From: Hyunsoonleella jejuensis
GTDB lineage: Bacteria > Bacteroidota > Bacteroidia > Flavobacteriales > Flavobacteriaceae
Direction of reading: 5' to 3'
Length of the DNA stretch: 64,000 nt
NCBI RefSeq assembly: GCF_900111025.1
Contig: NZ_FOFN01000001.1
Span: forward strand, 1,302,001 to 1,366,000
A program made the translations under genes and the position numbers. Under the pieces are notes generated by a model. It made no database searches and was not told the origin of the DNA. It saw only the letters and a list, made by a program, of their open reading frames with translations. Below, in pieces: positions 17,270 to 25,766 of this stretch. Within the stretch, counting starts at the first letter, position 1; every line of letters begins with the position of its first letter.

Positions 17270-18387
17270 TGCGCTTTTTAATCGTCACTCATGTTTTACA
17301 CAAGAAAGACAAAACCGATTGGTTTGCTTATGCCCCTTATGTTAGGGAGATGAATTTATGGCTAAAATATGCTGATGAGGTAGAAATTGTTTCACCATTA
17401 ACTGAAGAGGAATCTTCGGTAATAGATATTGCATATAAACACGATAACATTTTTTTTACTAAAATACCAATAATAGCGTTCGTTACAGTAGGGAGGAGTT
17501 TACTATCCCTATTGTCTATACCATTTATCTTATTGCAATTGTTTAAGGCCTGTAAAAGAGCAGATCACATTCATTTACGTTGCCCAGGAAATATTGGGTT
17601 ATTAGGCTGTTTAGTGCAAATATTTTTTCCGAAGAAAATAAAAACAGCAAAATATGCCGGAAATTGGGATCCAAATGCAAAACAGCCTTTAAGCTACAAG
17701 TTTCAAAAAAGAATACTATCAAATACTTTTTTAACAAAACGAATGACAACTATCGTTTACGGCGAATGGGAAAATCAAACTAAAAACATAAAACCATTTT
17801 TTACAGCAACCTATAAGAATGAAGATATAATTGAGCTAACACCGAGAGATTACTCTAATAAATTAAACTTTGTTTTTGTTGGAAGTTTGGTGCAAGGGAA
17901 ACGTCCATTATTTGCCATAAAAGTTATAGAAGCACTTCATAAAAAAAACTATAATGTTTCTTTAGATATTTATGGTGATGGTGTTTTAAAAGATGAATTA
18001 GCTTTATATATTGAAGATAAAACATTAGAAGGCATTGTTGCATTACATGGTAATAAAGACAAGGAAGCCATTAAGAGTGCTTTACAAACTTCGCATTTTA
18101 TTATTTTAGCTTCAAAATCTGAGGGATGGCCCAAAGTTGTGGCTGAAGGTATGTTTTTTGGTGTTATTCCTATTGCTACATCGGTTTCTTGTATACCAGA
18201 TATGTTAGGCAATGGAAAGCGGGGAATTTTAATTTCGGAAGAACTAAACGGCGCTGTTAGTCGTATTGAAAGCCATTTGCAACAAGAAGATAGTTTGATA
18301 GAAATATCAAAGTTTGCCGCTAGATGGTCTCAACGGTATACAATTGAGCGATTTGAAGAAGAGATAAAAAAACTAATTAAAGCTTAA
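17269..18387 (+). CDS. GT4 family glycosyltransferase
   Basis: A 372-residue GT-B enzyme. The N-terminal acceptor half includes HIHLRCPGNIGLLG; the donor half has FVFVGSLVQGKRP, LDIYGDGVLKDEL and ILASKSEGWPKVVAEGMFFG. The last carries the S-E-G-x-P-x4-E pattern of GT4. One hydrophobic stretch near residues 70-92 may sit at the membrane surface. It overlaps the GT2 upstream and the GT4 downstream by one base each (TAATG), indicating a single coupled mRNA. Product linkage unknown. Confidence 0.85.
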   Translation: MRFLIVTHVLHKKDKTDWFAYAPYVREMNLWLKYADEVEIVSPLTEEESSVIDIAYKHDNIFFTKIPIIAFVTVGRSLLSLLSIPFILLQLFKACKRADHIHLRCPGNIGLLGCLVQIFFPKKIKTAKYAGNWDPNAKQPLSYKFQKRILSNTFLTKRMTTIVYGEWENQTKNIKPFFTATYKNEDIIELTPRDYSNKLNFVFVGSLVQGKRPLFAIKVIEALHKKNYNVSLDIYGDGVLKDELALYIEDKTLEGIVALHGNKDKEAIKSALQTSHFIILASKSEGWPKVVAEGMFFGVIPIATSVSCIPDMLGNGKRGILISEELNGAVSRIESHLQQEDSLIEISKFAARWSQRYTIERFEEEIKKLIKA

Positions 18388-19457
18388 TGCGAGTACTTCA
18401 AATTATTGATACATTAGAAGCTGGTGGAGCAGAACGTGTTGCGGTAAATTTGGCAAATGCGTTGGTTGAAGAAGTTGATGAATCGTTTTTATGTGCTACT
18501 CGAAAGGAAGGTGCTCTAAAATCTATCTTAAAACAAGAAGTACAATATCTCTTTTTAAATAGAAGTTCTACTTTAGATATTCAAGCTCTAGTAAAGTTGC
18601 ACAAATTTGTTAAACGGAACAATATCACACACATACATGCGCATGCCTCATCATTTTTTATTGCAACAATAATAAAATTTTTAAGACCTAAATTAAAACT
18701 CGTGTGGCACGATCATTATGGCAAAAGTGAGTTTTTAAAGCAGCGGCCAAAAACTATTTTAAAGATATGCTCAAGTTTTTTTGATCATATTTTTAGTGTA
18801 AATTATAGGTTGAAGGATTGGTCAGAAGAAAAATTAAAAGCAACATCTGTTAGTTATTTGCCTAATTACGCAGAGTTGGATAATCAACCTGAAAAAACTG
18901 TACTAAAAGGTGAAGCAAATAAACGGATTGTGTGTTTAGCTAACTTAAGACCACAGAAAGATCACCTCACACTTTTAAAAGCATTTCAACAATTAATTGG
19001 AATATATAACAATTGGAGTTTACATTTAATAGGTCAGGATTTTAGGGATGATTATTCTAAAGTAATAAAAGCTTTTATAGTTGATAGTGCTTTAGAGGAA
19101 AAAGTTTTTGTTTACGGGAGTTGTCCCGATGTTTCAGCGATTTTGAAACAATGTGATATTGGAGTACTATCTTCAAAGTCTGAAGGTTTACCTTTGGCAT
19201 TGATTGAATACGGACTAGCTGAACTTCCTGTTGTAGCCACACGTGTTGGCGATTGTCATCTTGTGATTTCAGATGAAAAAGAAGGGCAACTAGTAAAACC
19301 TCAAGATGTTTTAGAGTTGAAAAAGGCACTTGAAAACTATATCAATCATCCGGAAAACGCTAAATTGGCAGGAGAGTTTTTGAAATTAAATGTAAAAAAC
19401 AACTTTTCTAAAGAAGCTACAATACATAAAATTATTAGTATTTATAAATCTATTTAA
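18387..19457 (+). CDS. GT4 family glycosyltransferase
   Basis: A 356-residue GT-B enzyme with the classical GT4 start VLQIIDTLEAGGAERVAVNLA, whose G-G-A-E-R loop contacts the nucleotide sugar. The middle contains THIHAHASSF. The C-terminal half has IVCLANLRPQKDHLTLLKAF, LIGQDFRDDY, VYGSCPDV and LSSKSEGLPLALIEYG. It lies one base overlapped with the preceding GT4, which differs strongly in sequence, so this is not a recent duplicate. It probably acts just before polymerisation, as the Wzy-like gene follows after 6 bp. Confidence 0.88.
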   Translation: MRVLQIIDTLEAGGAERVAVNLANALVEEVDESFLCATRKEGALKSILKQEVQYLFLNRSSTLDIQALVKLHKFVKRNNITHIHAHASSFFIATIIKFLRPKLKLVWHDHYGKSEFLKQRPKTILKICSSFFDHIFSVNYRLKDWSEEKLKATSVSYLPNYAELDNQPEKTVLKGEANKRIVCLANLRPQKDHLTLLKAFQQLIGIYNNWSLHLIGQDFRDDYSKVIKAFIVDSALEEKVFVYGSCPDVSAILKQCDIGVLSSKSEGLPLALIEYGLAELPVVATRVGDCHLVISDEKEGQLVKPQDVLELKKALENYINHPENAKLAGEFLKLNVKNNFSKEATIHKIISIYKSI

Positions 19458-19463
19458 GCTTTA

Positions 19464-20795
19464 ATGATTAAATCAGGAAAGATTAATAAAGAAATAGAGT
19501 TTTTATTTAAGGCAATTTACATTAAGATAGCTTTGGTGTTAATGGTGGTATCTTACTTTTATAATTTACCAGTATTAAAATATAGTGCTATTGGTGAAAA
19601 TGAGCTGAGATTGTACGATTTAGTAGGTTTAGTAATATTATTTGTTGTAGTTAATAATTTCAAACTTATTAGAATTTATATTAAATCTAAAACATATTTT
19701 AAATATCTACATGCATTTATACTTTGGGCTGGTTTTAGTCTGATATTTAATTTAATATTTAGTCTTTATAAAGCTCGACCTTTATGGTTTGTTCAAACGT
19801 GTTTATATTATTACCATTTATTAGTTTTCTTCTATACTGCGATACTTATGGCTATGTATTTAAGAAAACGGTCTAATTATAAATATATAGCAAGTTTAAT
19901 ATTATTATTAGCAATAGCCGAAGCTGTAGTTGTCTTTGGTCAGCATGCAGGTGTAGTGCCATTTTTGTGGAATGATATTTACAAATCGTCTTACGGTGGA
20001 TTTTTATCAGGAGCACTTGGACCTAATAAAATTAATTTAGGGATGAATATGTTTTTTTCATTCATTTTTGCAACTGGACTAATATTACAGCCACAGATAA
20101 AAGTAAATAAGCTACTTATTTTTGGTGCTTTATTAACATCACTTGCTGCAATTGGTGTTTCTGGTTCTAGAACTACCTATTTAGCGCTTATTGTATTTAT
20201 ATGTTATTTGTTTGTATCCAAAACAAAGAAGTTTTTTGGTTTGTCAATAATTATTTCTTTAGGAGTTATTATTGCATTTTTTTTGAATTTAGAGTTAATT
20301 GAAACTATTACAACTACCATTGAGAATAGAGTAGTGAATAAGGTGAGCGACCCTCGTTTGTTAAGTGGTGAAAATTTAGATGTCGGAGAATTATATGAGG
20401 ATTTGGGTTCTGGACGTAAAGAACTATCTATTCGGTACTTATATTACTTGCTAGAAAATCCACTAATAATACCTCTTGGTATTGGTTTAAATAACCGGCT
20501 TCTTATTCAATCATCGGCTCATAATATTTATTTAAGTCTAATTAATGAAGTGGGATTGGTTGGACTTTTCTTATATATGAAATGGATTATTAATTATTTA
20601 TATTTAAAATTTGGGAGGCTTGTTTCATTAAAATCCGCACTTAGTGGTTTAATATTAGCAATGTTAGTTACCTTGTTTTTTGGAGAACATTTATATATTT
20701 ACCGCTCCTTATTCACTATTTTAGGATACTTTTTATTAATTGTGGTAATGCTCATAGCACCACGTTATTATTTTATGAATGCTCGAAAAAAGTAA
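19464..20795 (+). CDS. O-antigen ligase/Wzy polymerase family protein
   Basis: A 443-residue polytopic protein with about eleven predicted membrane helices and a large loop near residues 280-345 (VSDPRLLSGENLDVGELYEDLGSGRKELS). IGVSGSRTTYLALIV and SSAHNIYLSLINEVG match the helix that follows the big periplasmic loop in Wzy/WaaL proteins, where S-x-H-N-x-Y/F-L is the family hallmark. It is expected to join lipid-linked repeat units in the periplasm. Position in the glycosyltransferase run favours Wzy over WaaL, but the sequence does not separate them. Its end overlaps the next gene by 17 bp. Confidence 0.8.
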   Translation: MIKSGKINKEIEFLFKAIYIKIALVLMVVSYFYNLPVLKYSAIGENELRLYDLVGLVILFVVVNNFKLIRIYIKSKTYFKYLHAFILWAGFSLIFNLIFSLYKARPLWFVQTCLYYYHLLVFFYTAILMAMYLRKRSNYKYIASLILLLAIAEAVVVFGQHAGVVPFLWNDIYKSSYGGFLSGALGPNKINLGMNMFFSFIFATGLILQPQIKVNKLLIFGALLTSLAAIGVSGSRTTYLALIVFICYLFVSKTKKFFGLSIIISLGVIIAFFLNLELIETITTTIENRVVNKVSDPRLLSGENLDVGELYEDLGSGRKELSIRYLYYLLENPLIIPLGIGLNNRLLIQSSAHNIYLSLINEVGLVGLFLYMKWIINYLYLKFGRLVSLKSALSGLILAMLVTLFFGEHLYIYRSLFTILGYFLLIVVMLIAPRYYFMNARKK

Positions 20796-21717
20796 AATAG
20801 CTGCAGTTATACCTTATTATAATGCTTCGAAGCAAATTAAGAGTGTAATAAAAAAGCTGCCTGATTTTATTGATGTAGTTTATATTGTGGACGATTGTGG
20901 TGCCGAACCGATACCGAGTGAATTAGACAATAATGAAAAGGTTGTTATTTTTAAAAATCAAATTAATTTGGGGGTAGGAGGCGCCACTAAGGAAGGATTT
21001 AAAAAGGCAATTAATGATGAAGTGGATGTTGTTGTTAAGGTTGATGCCGATGGCCAAATGGATACAGCATATATAAAAGATTTGGTAGAGGCTATAATAC
21101 ATGAAAAAGCAGAGTACGCTAAAGGCAATAGGTTTAGAGATTTTAAAGCACTGAATAAAATGCCTTTTGGAAGAAAGATGGGGAATTTAGTGTTGTCTTT
21201 CCTAGTCAAAGCAGCTACTGGCTATTGGAATAACTTTGACCCTACTAACGGCTTTTTTGCCATAGAGGTAAATACTCTAAAGCATTTAAATTTTAATAAT
21301 ATTTCAAACCGATATTATTTTGAAACATCATTAATTGCAGAGCTTTATTTTCAAGAAGCTAGAATTTATGATGTGTCAATGCCCGCAATTTACGGTGACG
21401 AAAAATCGAATATGAAGGTTTGGAAGATGCCATTCGTATTTCTCCCAAGACTATTTAAAACTTTCGTGAAACGCATAATTAAATCTTATTTTGTTTACGA
21501 TTTTAATATGTCATCTATATACATATTAATTGGGATACCACTATTTTTATTTGGTGTAATTTATGGTTCATACACATGGTGGTTTTACAGTTCACAAGAT
21601 ATTTTTGCGCCAACAGGAACTATCATGCTTGTAACGCTTACCATAATTTTAGGGTTTCAATTGTTGCTACAAGCCATACATTATGATATAACTAAAGCAC
21701 CAAAATCTTTAAAATGA
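20779..21717 (+). CDS. GT2 glycosyltransferase with C-terminal membrane helices
   Basis: A 312-residue enzyme. The GT-A domain has IAAVIPYYNASKQI, YIVDDCGAEP, LGVGGATKEG and KVDADGQMD, the metal-binding motif of polyprenyl-phosphate mannosyl/glucosyltransferase-like GT2s. Two hydrophobic segments near residues 245-265 and 275-297 anchor the C-terminus. The ATG at 20779 lies 17 bp inside the polymerase gene. The conserved first strand begins at residue 7, so no later start is possible. It may load a sugar onto undecaprenyl phosphate for the GT-C-like protein encoded next. Confidence 0.82.
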   Translation: MLEKSKIAAVIPYYNASKQIKSVIKKLPDFIDVVYIVDDCGAEPIPSELDNNEKVVIFKNQINLGVGGATKEGFKKAINDEVDVVVKVDADGQMDTAYIKDLVEAIIHEKAEYAKGNRFRDFKALNKMPFGRKMGNLVLSFLVKAATGYWNNFDPTNGFFAIEVNTLKHLNFNNISNRYYFETSLIAELYFQEARIYDVSMPAIYGDEKSNMKVWKMPFVFLPRLFKTFVKRIIKSYFVYDFNMSSIYILIGIPLFLFGVIYGSYTWWFYSSQDIFAPTGTIMLVTLTIILGFQLLLQAIHYDITKAPKSLK

Positions 21718-23303
21718 AAGTATTGAGTGGGCCAAAAATAGCTCTAGTGATTTTGCTTAATCTTACAATAGCTATTGCTTACTTTTTAGATAATTTAAAT
21801 GCAAATTACAGCGAATTATCTTCAGATATTCAAAATATCATTCCTGTAGCCCAAAAGTTTGATAATCCAGATTTATTTAAGAATGATTTATATCTCAATG
21901 ATATTAATAATGTTAAATACTACACACCGTTTTATGTACAAACATTACGATTTGTTGCAAAATTCACAAAGCATAACTATGTTCAGGCTATCAATGTAAT
22001 TGGTTTAATTTGCCATTTGCTTTTTGGTATACTTTGGTTTTTTCTCGTATTTAAATTTGTAAATAATTATTGGATAGCGCTCTTGGTTTCAGTTATGATG
22101 CGGGGAGTAGTCTGGTTACCAGGACTTGAAATTTGGGGTATTTCAGATTTATGGACTATGATGCCTCGAACAATATATATATCTTTATTACCGATTCCAT
22201 TTCTATTGATTTCAAACTCTTTTAAACATCTAGTTTTAGCGAGTTTTATAATTGGACTTATTTTCAATTTCCACCCTATAACTGGTCTTGGGGGTGTTTT
22301 AGGTTTTGTGCTATTTTTAGTGTTGCTCTTATATTTTTATCCTAAACTTAGGAATAATTGTACTTTATCAAGACTAGCTTTGTTGATAGTTGTATTGGTT
22401 TTTGGGATTTTACCTTTTATACTTACTTATTTTGGTAAAACATCATCTGAACTTACTTATGATTTAAATGCTTTTAATGAAGCTTTTAAAACACGAATAC
22501 CAGAATACTTTAGAAATTCATTTTTATTTTTAAGACAATGGTTAAGTTTTAAAACTTGGTTTTTTCTTTTGCCATTAATTGGTTTTCTTGGTATTGTACT
22601 TAAAGATAAATTAGATACAAGAAAGCCCAAATTATTGTTTATTCTTACTCTATTGCTATTTTTTATTCCAACTTTTAGTATTCCTGTAGAACAAGCGCTT
22701 AATAGTTTTTTTGATTTAAATTTAAGAATGTCGTTTCAATTAGTGCGTATGCAGAAGGTTGCCATAATACCAGGTTTTTTCGCTTTAGCGTTTGTTTTAA
22801 ATTATGTTTTCTCTAAAATACTGCCCCAACAAATACTGCCGTTTTTCTTTATTCTTTATCTATGTTTATTGGTATTCTCTGAAAGCGAGTTGTTTAAGAA
22901 TGTGCCCTTTCTAGGAGATGACATTTCAAAATCTATATTACCTCATAATTTAAGTGCTTTCACTCTTGATAATGATAAAGAATTGGCTATCGATAGAATG
23001 GCAAATTTTATAACCCAAAATACCGATATTAATACTGTAATTTGTGGTAGTCATGTTTTAAGGGGTTCAGTAAAAAGATCTATAATTTTTGATGGTAAAG
23101 GTACTTCAATGCTTATTGAAGGAAATCCCAAGCAGTTTTTAGAATGGCAAGAACGCCTAAAAAGGATTAATAATTTTGAAACTATGGAGGAGGTTGTAAG
23201 TTATCTAAAGTATTTTGGAACGAATTATTATGTTACTACGAATACAGTAAAAGATTGTGAATTAGTGCATGTGGAAGGAAATCTAAAACTATATAAACTC
23301 TAG
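21714..23303 (+). CDS. Polytopic membrane protein, GT-C-like
   Basis: A 529-residue protein. An N-terminal helix is followed by a periplasmic-looking loop with acidic residues (SELSSDIQNIIPVAQKFD), then about ten more helices and a soluble C-terminal tail from about residue 425 (LAIDRMANFITQNT to the end). This matches membrane glycosyltransferases that use polyprenyl-phosphate sugars and have a C-terminal periplasmic domain. The start overlaps the previous stop (ATGA), pairing it with the GT2 that could make its donor. No named family was recognised, so the function is inferred from topology and pairing. Confidence 0.55.
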   Translation: MKVLSGPKIALVILLNLTIAIAYFLDNLNANYSELSSDIQNIIPVAQKFDNPDLFKNDLYLNDINNVKYYTPFYVQTLRFVAKFTKHNYVQAINVIGLICHLLFGILWFFLVFKFVNNYWIALLVSVMMRGVVWLPGLEIWGISDLWTMMPRTIYISLLPIPFLLISNSFKHLVLASFIIGLIFNFHPITGLGGVLGFVLFLVLLLYFYPKLRNNCTLSRLALLIVVLVFGILPFILTYFGKTSSELTYDLNAFNEAFKTRIPEYFRNSFLFLRQWLSFKTWFFLLPLIGFLGIVLKDKLDTRKPKLLFILTLLLFFIPTFSIPVEQALNSFFDLNLRMSFQLVRMQKVAIIPGFFALAFVLNYVFSKILPQQILPFFFILYLCLLVFSESELFKNVPFLGDDISKSILPHNLSAFTLDNDKELAIDRMANFITQNTDINTVICGSHVLRGSVKRSIIFDGKGTSMLIEGNPKQFLEWQERLKRINNFETMEEVVSYLKYFGTNYYVTTNTVKDCELVHVEGNLKLYKL

Positions 23304-23316
23304 TTAGTTCATAAAT

Positions 23317-24321
23317 TTGAAAAACATTCTTTACATAGGAAATCAATTATCAAATAAAACTGCAACTACGATAGAAACTTTGAGTGCTCTATTACGGTCA
23401 GAAGGGTTTAGCGTTACCACAGCTTCAAATAAAAAAAACAAAATACTGAGATTGTGGGATATGCTATTTCACATTATCAAATACAGGAAATCTACCGATT
23501 ATGTTTTAATAGACACTTACAGTACAACCAACTTTTATTATGCATACCTATGTAGCATGATGTGCCAACTTTTCAAACTGAAATACATTCCCATTTTGCA
23601 TGGGGGCAACTTGCCTGAGCGATTAAAAACTTCTCCGCAGCTTTCAAAGCAGATTTTCAAAAACGCTCATATTAATGTATCACCTTCAAAGTTTTTAATG
23701 TTGAGTTTTCAAAAATCGGGATTTAAAAATATAATTCATATTCCCAACACCATAGAATTGAAACACTATAATTTTAAGGAACGAGATTTAGATGAAATTC
23801 ACCTGCTTTGGGTGCGTTCATTTTCAAACATATACAATCCAAAATTAGCTGTAGAAATTTTAAAATCGCTGAAACTAGATAACATAAAGGCGAGTTTATG
23901 TATGGTAGGACCAGACAACGACGGCAGCTTATCTGAAACAAAAAGATTAGCAAATGATTTAGGTATTGAAGTTGAATTTACGGGAAAGTTATCAAAACCT
24001 GAATGGCACAAAAAAGCAGAAAAATTCAATGTTTTTATTAATACTACAACTGTTGATAATATGCCCGTAAGTGTTATAGAAGCTATGGCTTTAGGGTTGC
24101 CAGTGGTAACTACAAATGTTGGTGGATTGCCTTATTTAATTGAAAATAATGTGGATGGTATTTTGGTGGAATCTAATAATGTAATAGAATTTAAGAAAGC
24201 TATCTTAAAGTTGAAGAAGGATGTGGTTTTCTTATCGCAAATAACAAATAGAGCTAGACAAAAAGCTGAACAATTTGATTGGAATACAGTAAAGCACCAA
24301 TGGTTTTCCATTCTTTCTTAA
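23317..24321 (+). CDS. GT4 family glycosyltransferase
   Basis: A 334-residue GT-B enzyme. Residues 1-15 (KNILYIGNQLSNKTA) form the first Rossmann strand; YIPILHGGNLPERL lies in the acceptor half. The donor half has LLWVRSFSNIYNPKLA, SLCMVGPDNDG, VEFTGKLSKPEWHKKA and MPVSVIEAMALGLPVVTTNVGG, with the E-x7-type GT4 pattern. The start is a TTG at 23317. No ATG precedes the first strand in frame, and the next in-frame methionine would remove about 48 residues. It lies 13 bp after the membrane protein and is the last glycosyltransferase before the initiating enzyme. Confidence 0.85.
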   Translation: MKNILYIGNQLSNKTATTIETLSALLRSEGFSVTTASNKKNKILRLWDMLFHIIKYRKSTDYVLIDTYSTTNFYYAYLCSMMCQLFKLKYIPILHGGNLPERLKTSPQLSKQIFKNAHINVSPSKFLMLSFQKSGFKNIIHIPNTIELKHYNFKERDLDEIHLLWVRSFSNIYNPKLAVEILKSLKLDNIKASLCMVGPDNDGSLSETKRLANDLGIEVEFTGKLSKPEWHKKAEKFNVFINTTTVDNMPVSVIEAMALGLPVVTTNVGGLPYLIENNVDGILVESNNVIEFKKAILKLKKDVVFLSQITNRARQKAEQFDWNTVKHQWFSILS

Positions 24322-24374
24322 CATTTTATAAAATTACTTGCTATATTTGATTGCCCATTAAGCCTCTCAAATTA

Positions 24375-25766
24375 ATGCCAAAAGCAAGCATACATTTTAA
24401 TATTTCTGAACGAAAAATCTTGCTGAGAATTTTTGATGTTGTTGCTGTCCTCTTGTTACTTTATGTTGTTAGTAATACTTTTGATTTTGATTATTTTACC
24501 ATTACCCATGAAAACTGGACATGGATTCTTGTATTGGTGCTTTATATAGCGATTTTTGGTTCTATTTTTGAGTTATATGATTTACAAACTTCTAGTAAGT
24601 TTGAAAAGATTTGGGTCAACATTTTGTTAACTACATCTACTACTGTACTATTTTATTTATTAACGCCTTTTTTTACTCCCGTTTTGCCAGAAAACAGGTT
24701 ACAGATACTCTATTTCTTTATTTCAATATTAATTGCCCTACTCATTTGGCGCTTTGCGTACATTAACTTTGTAACCTCTCCAAGATTTTATAAAAAGGCT
24801 TTATTGGTTGGAGAGACTTCCAATATTACTGCGATTTTAAAAACATTTAACGACGCAGACCCCAATTACAAAATCGTAGGTTTTATAAATTGCGAAATTG
24901 ATAAGAGTGAAAAGGTCAAGTTCAAAGGGTTGCGAGAGTATCATCCCAAGCAGATTTATCAGATCATTAAGGATGAACATATTTCAGAGGTAGTTATCGC
25001 AAGTTACAATTCAGAAAATATAACACCAGATATTTATACCGATCTTATTACACTGCTTGAAGGTGGTGTGCCCATTAAGGAATACACACAAGTTTATGAG
25101 GAACTAACCCAGCGCGTTCCCGTACAATTTGTTGGAAAGGATTTTTATAAATATTTTCCATTTAGCCGAAGCAATCAAAACAAGATGTACCTTTTTTTTC
25201 ATCGTTTTTTTGATATTTTAATTTCGGTCGTGGGAATTATTTTAGGATTAGTTTTTGTACCATTTGTGTTTCTTGGCAATCTAATTGCAAATAAGGGTCC
25301 AATGTTTTACATACAGGAGCGTATTGGAAAAAATGGTAATCTTTTCAATATAATTAAATATCGCACTATGATTACCAATGCTGAAAAAAATGGTGCAGTT
25401 TGGGCTAAAAAAAACGATACTAGAATTACACCTTTTGGTAAGTTTATGCGTAATACAAGAATTGATGAAATTCCGCAATTTATAAATGTATTAAAAGGCG
25501 ATATGAGTTTGATTGGACCAAGACCTGAAAGACCTCATTTCGTTAGAGAGCTTTCGCAAATTTTACCATTTTATGAAACCAGGCATATTGTAAAACCCGG
25601 TTTAACAGGATGGGCTCAGGTAAAAACTAGATATGGTTCTTCGGTTGACGATAGTTTGTTAAAATTGCAATACGATCTTTTCTATATAAAACATAGAAGT
25701 TTTGTTTTAGACGTAAATATTTTGGTTAAAACACTAAGTACTATAATTTTCTTTAGGGGGCAGTAA
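24375..25766 (+). CDS. Undecaprenyl-phosphate sugar-1-phosphate transferase (WcaJ/WbaP-type)
   Basis: A polyprenyl glycosylphosphotransferase that starts repeat-unit synthesis by moving a sugar-1-phosphate to undecaprenyl phosphate. The N-terminal half has four hydrophobic helices and a CoA-binding-like Rossmann domain (KALLVGETSNITAIL). The C-terminal catalytic bacterial sugar transferase domain has the re-entrant helix, then IQERIGKNGN, FNIIKYRTM, TRIDEIPQFINVLKGDMSLIG, PRPERP and KPGLTGWAQV. I chose the ATG at 24375; a TTG at 24351 would add eight residues. It ends the locus and overlaps the convergent lnb-like gene by 14 bp. The sugar (Gal, Glc or an amino sugar) is unknown. Confidence 0.9.
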   Translation: MPKASIHFNISERKILLRIFDVVAVLLLLYVVSNTFDFDYFTITHENWTWILVLVLYIAIFGSIFELYDLQTSSKFEKIWVNILLTTSTTVLFYLLTPFFTPVLPENRLQILYFFISILIALLIWRFAYINFVTSPRFYKKALLVGETSNITAILKTFNDADPNYKIVGFINCEIDKSEKVKFKGLREYHPKQIYQIIKDEHISEVVIASYNSENITPDIYTDLITLLEGGVPIKEYTQVYEELTQRVPVQFVGKDFYKYFPFSRSNQNKMYLFFHRFFDILISVVGIILGLVFVPFVFLGNLIANKGPMFYIQERIGKNGNLFNIIKYRTMITNAEKNGAVWAKKNDTRITPFGKFMRNTRIDEIPQFINVLKGDMSLIGPRPERPHFVRELSQILPFYETRHIVKPGLTGWAQVKTRYGSSVDDSLLKLQYDLFYIKHRSFVLDVNILVKTLSTIIFFRGQ

